64,000 nucleotides of DNA from Mariniphaga anaerophila (lineage in GTDB: Bacteria > Bacteroidota > Bacteroidia > Bacteroidales > Prolixibacteraceae), in contig NZ_FQUM01000011.1 of the NCBI RefSeq assembly GCF_900129025.1, positions 1 through 64,000 on the forward strand, written 5' to 3'. The notes under the pieces were generated by a model. That model saw nothing but the letters and a program-made list of their open reading frames with translations, was not told where the DNA came from and did not search any database. A program made the position numbers and the translations under genes. Shown here in pieces: positions 62,613 through 64,000 of the stretch (position 1 is its first letter; each line of letters begins with the position of its first letter).

Positions 62613-63740
62613 TTACTGTTTTACCGAAAACTTATATGTGGTGGTAGACGTAAAAACATCTCCCGGATTTAATAATGTTGATGGAAATTCCGGCTGGTTC
62701 GGGCTGTCAGGGAAATGCTGTGTCTCAAGACAAAATCCGGTGCGCGCGGTGTATGGCTTTCCACTGTTCCCGATTTCGTTCCCTTTCAGGTGGTTCCCCG
62801 TGTAAAGCTGAACGCCGGGCTCGGTAGTAAATACCTCCATGTAGCGGCCGCTTTCCGGTTCAAATGCACTGGCAGCAAACGCCAGTTCGCCGGGTTTTTT
62901 ATTGATGGCATAATTGAAATCGTATCCAACTCCAAATTTCAACTGTGGATTATCTGCGTCAATTCGCTCACCAATGGCATGTGGCGTAGTGAAATCAAGC
63001 GGAGTTCCTACTATACTTACAATTTCTCCGGTTGGAATCATGCTGCCGTCAACCACAGGAGTTGATTTGTCGGCGTTAATAACCACCACATGATTTAAGA
63101 TGTCGCCATTTTCTTCGCCTCTCAAATTAAAATAACTGTGATTGGTTAAATTAATGCAGGTGGGTTTATCTGTGGTAACTTCGTAATTAATCTGAAGTTC
63201 ATTATCGTCGGTAAGTGTGTAGGTCACCTTTGCCTTTTTATTTCCAGGGAATCCAAATTCCCCATCGGGGCTTTCTATCATGAAAGCAGTTGTGTTTCCG
63301 TTTTTTTCGTAGTCCCACACTTTTCTGTACCAACTGTCTGGTCCGGAATGAAGGCAGGCTTCTCCGTTGTTTACGGGTAGTTGATAAGTTTCGTCGCCAA
63401 TAGAAAACTGAGCGTTGGCAATTCTGTTGGCAAATGGTCCAACCACTGCACCGTGGCTTGCCCCGTATTGCTGATAATCTTTGATGGAATTGAATCCAAG
63501 CAGCACATCGGCAAAGTTGCCGTTTTTGTCGGGGGCATAAATGGAAACTATTTTTGCACCGTAGTTGGTGAGGGTTACTACCATCCCGTTTTTATTTTCC
63601 ATTTTAAACAACCGGGTTGATTTTCCATCGATAACCTCTTGAAAATCGGATTCTGAGTAGGGCATTTCTATTTCGTTTTTGTTCATGGAATTACACGCAG
63701 CAGTAAATGCAATTAGAAGGATTACTCCAAGTTTTTTCAT
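62613..63740 (-). CDS. galM: Aldose 1-epimerase (galactose mutarotase), lipoprotein
   Basis: The product is 375 residues. The lipoprotein signal ends LLIAFTAACNS, so the enzyme is exported and lipidated. Mutarotase motifs are present: LTNYGAKIVSIYAPD, VVGPFANRIANAQF (substrate Arg), LHSGPDSW (His), LTNHSYFNLRG (catalytic His) and CLETQHFPDSPNQP (catalytic Glu). It speeds anomer exchange of sugars outside the inner membrane, fitting the Sus-type sugar uptake nearby. Confidence 0.93.
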   Translation of the reverse strand: MKKLGVILLIAFTAACNSMNKNEIEMPYSESDFQEVIDGKSTRLFKMENKNGMVVTLTNYGAKIVSIYAPDKNGNFADVLLGFNSIKDYQQYGASHGAVVGPFANRIANAQFSIGDETYQLPVNNGEACLHSGPDSWYRKVWDYEKNGNTTAFMIESPDGEFGFPGNKKAKVTYTLTDDNELQINYEVTTDKPTCINLTNHSYFNLRGEENGDILNHVVVINADKSTPVVDGSMIPTGEIVSIVGTPLDFTTPHAIGERIDADNPQLKFGVGYDFNYAINKKPGELAFAASAFEPESGRYMEVFTTEPGVQLYTGNHLKGNEIGNSGKPYTARTGFCLETQHFPDSPNQPEFPSTLLNPGDVFTSTTTYKFSVKQ

Positions 63741-63784
63741 TTTATGATTTTTTTTTTGACGCTTTATTGTTTAATAATAAAATC

Positions 63785-63792
63785 CAAAAATA
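63785..63792 (-). promoter_or_regulatory. -7 element of the mutarotase gene
   Basis: The minus strand reads TATTTTTG, exact consensus, 44 bases before the ATG at 63740. Confidence 0.4.
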
Positions 63793-63870
63793 CGAATTCG
63801 AATAAAAAAAGTAATTTTTATTGTCTATAAAATTGTTTTTCGATCATCTGTTACTAGTTGAACAGATAAT

Positions 63871-64000
63871 ATGACGAAAAAACTAAAAACAGATTTTCTT
63901 TCATTATTGAAGAACGAAAAGTTTATCCGGTTGGCTAAACAGTCTGATGATTCATCGAAATTATCGGAACATCTTCGAACAAGGTATCCCGATGATGCTG
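63871..64000 (+). CDS. Unidentified gene, first 43 codons
   Basis: ATG at 63871 opens a frame that runs off the window; a stop lies 10 bases upstream. The visible part (TDFLSLLKNEKFIRLAKQSD, HLRTRYPDDA) resembles the short N-terminal segment of Bacteroidota FecR-type anti-sigma factors, but the match is weak. No firm identification. Confidence 0.45.
   Translation, partial: MTKKLKTDFLSLLKNEKFIRLAKQSDDSSKLSEHLRTRYPDDA

Overview
The window is chromosomal DNA from a member of the Bacteroidota, most likely Bacteroidales/Marinilabiliales (a Prolixibacteraceae-like marine or sediment heterotroph). The evidence is two SusC/SusD outer-membrane nutrient pairs, many lipoproteins, a Wzi-family capsule protein, few Shine-Dalgarno sequences, and repeated copies of the Bacteroidota -7 promoter element TAnnTTTG. 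No rRNA, tRNA, CRISPR array or phage block was recognised. The genus call is inference.

Layout. 1-2.8 kb: an IS256-family element cuts into a hybrid histidine kinase gene. The next gene, a receiver/histidine-kinase protein, carries an in-frame amber codon inside its ATP-binding motif, so this signalling module looks decayed. 2.8-14 kb: Wzi-like protein, a GroES-like paralogue, a GT-C-like membrane protein, an aminotransferase, a PQQ-propeller lipoprotein, a HAD phosphatase coupled to an endonuclease/phosphatase-fold lipoprotein, and an uncharacterised barrel-plus-lipoprotein pair. 14-24 kb: housekeeping block (uvrB, smpB, udk, mannose-6-phosphate isomerase, engB, prs, rplY, pth, S4 protein). 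24.2-29.8 kb: a tight minus-strand five-gene set with an SLC12/APC-type transporter, a CorA-like channel, an NAD(P)-binding protein, an MscS channel and a DCC protein, which reads as ion and osmotic homeostasis. 30-34.6 kb: SNase-like nuclease, coiled-coil protein, a radical-SAM DNA-repair-type protein without its usual partner, a DUF5009-type membrane acyltransferase and a PIG-L deacetylase. 34.8-45.2 kb: two consecutive SusC/SusD systems, the first with a SusE-like lipoprotein.

46-51 kb holds the most interesting part. Downstream of the divergent fabI lies a methionine operon: a strong promoter, a 32-codon leader ORF whose last ten codons hold three Met codons, competing RNA pairings, an aspartokinase-like protein with degenerate catalytic motifs but intact ACT domains, metY, an inter-gene hairpin, and a metA whose residue 111 is Glu (predicted acetyl-CoA specificity, fitting MetY). 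Together these suggest a Met-sensing leader-peptide system with a possible regulatory pseudokinase. 51-56.5 kb: elbB, tatD-like, tcdA, an RRM protein plus cold-shock protein behind a roughly 250-nt leader, aqpZ, and a small basic protein gene split by a one-base shift in an A9 tract. 56-64 kb: RidA-like protein, a minus-strand operon (Tudor/CarD-like protein, esterase, Nudix, aminopeptidase P), a LysE exporter with a leaderless-type promoter, an SDR, a lipoprotein aldose epimerase, and the first 43 codons of a gene that runs off the window.
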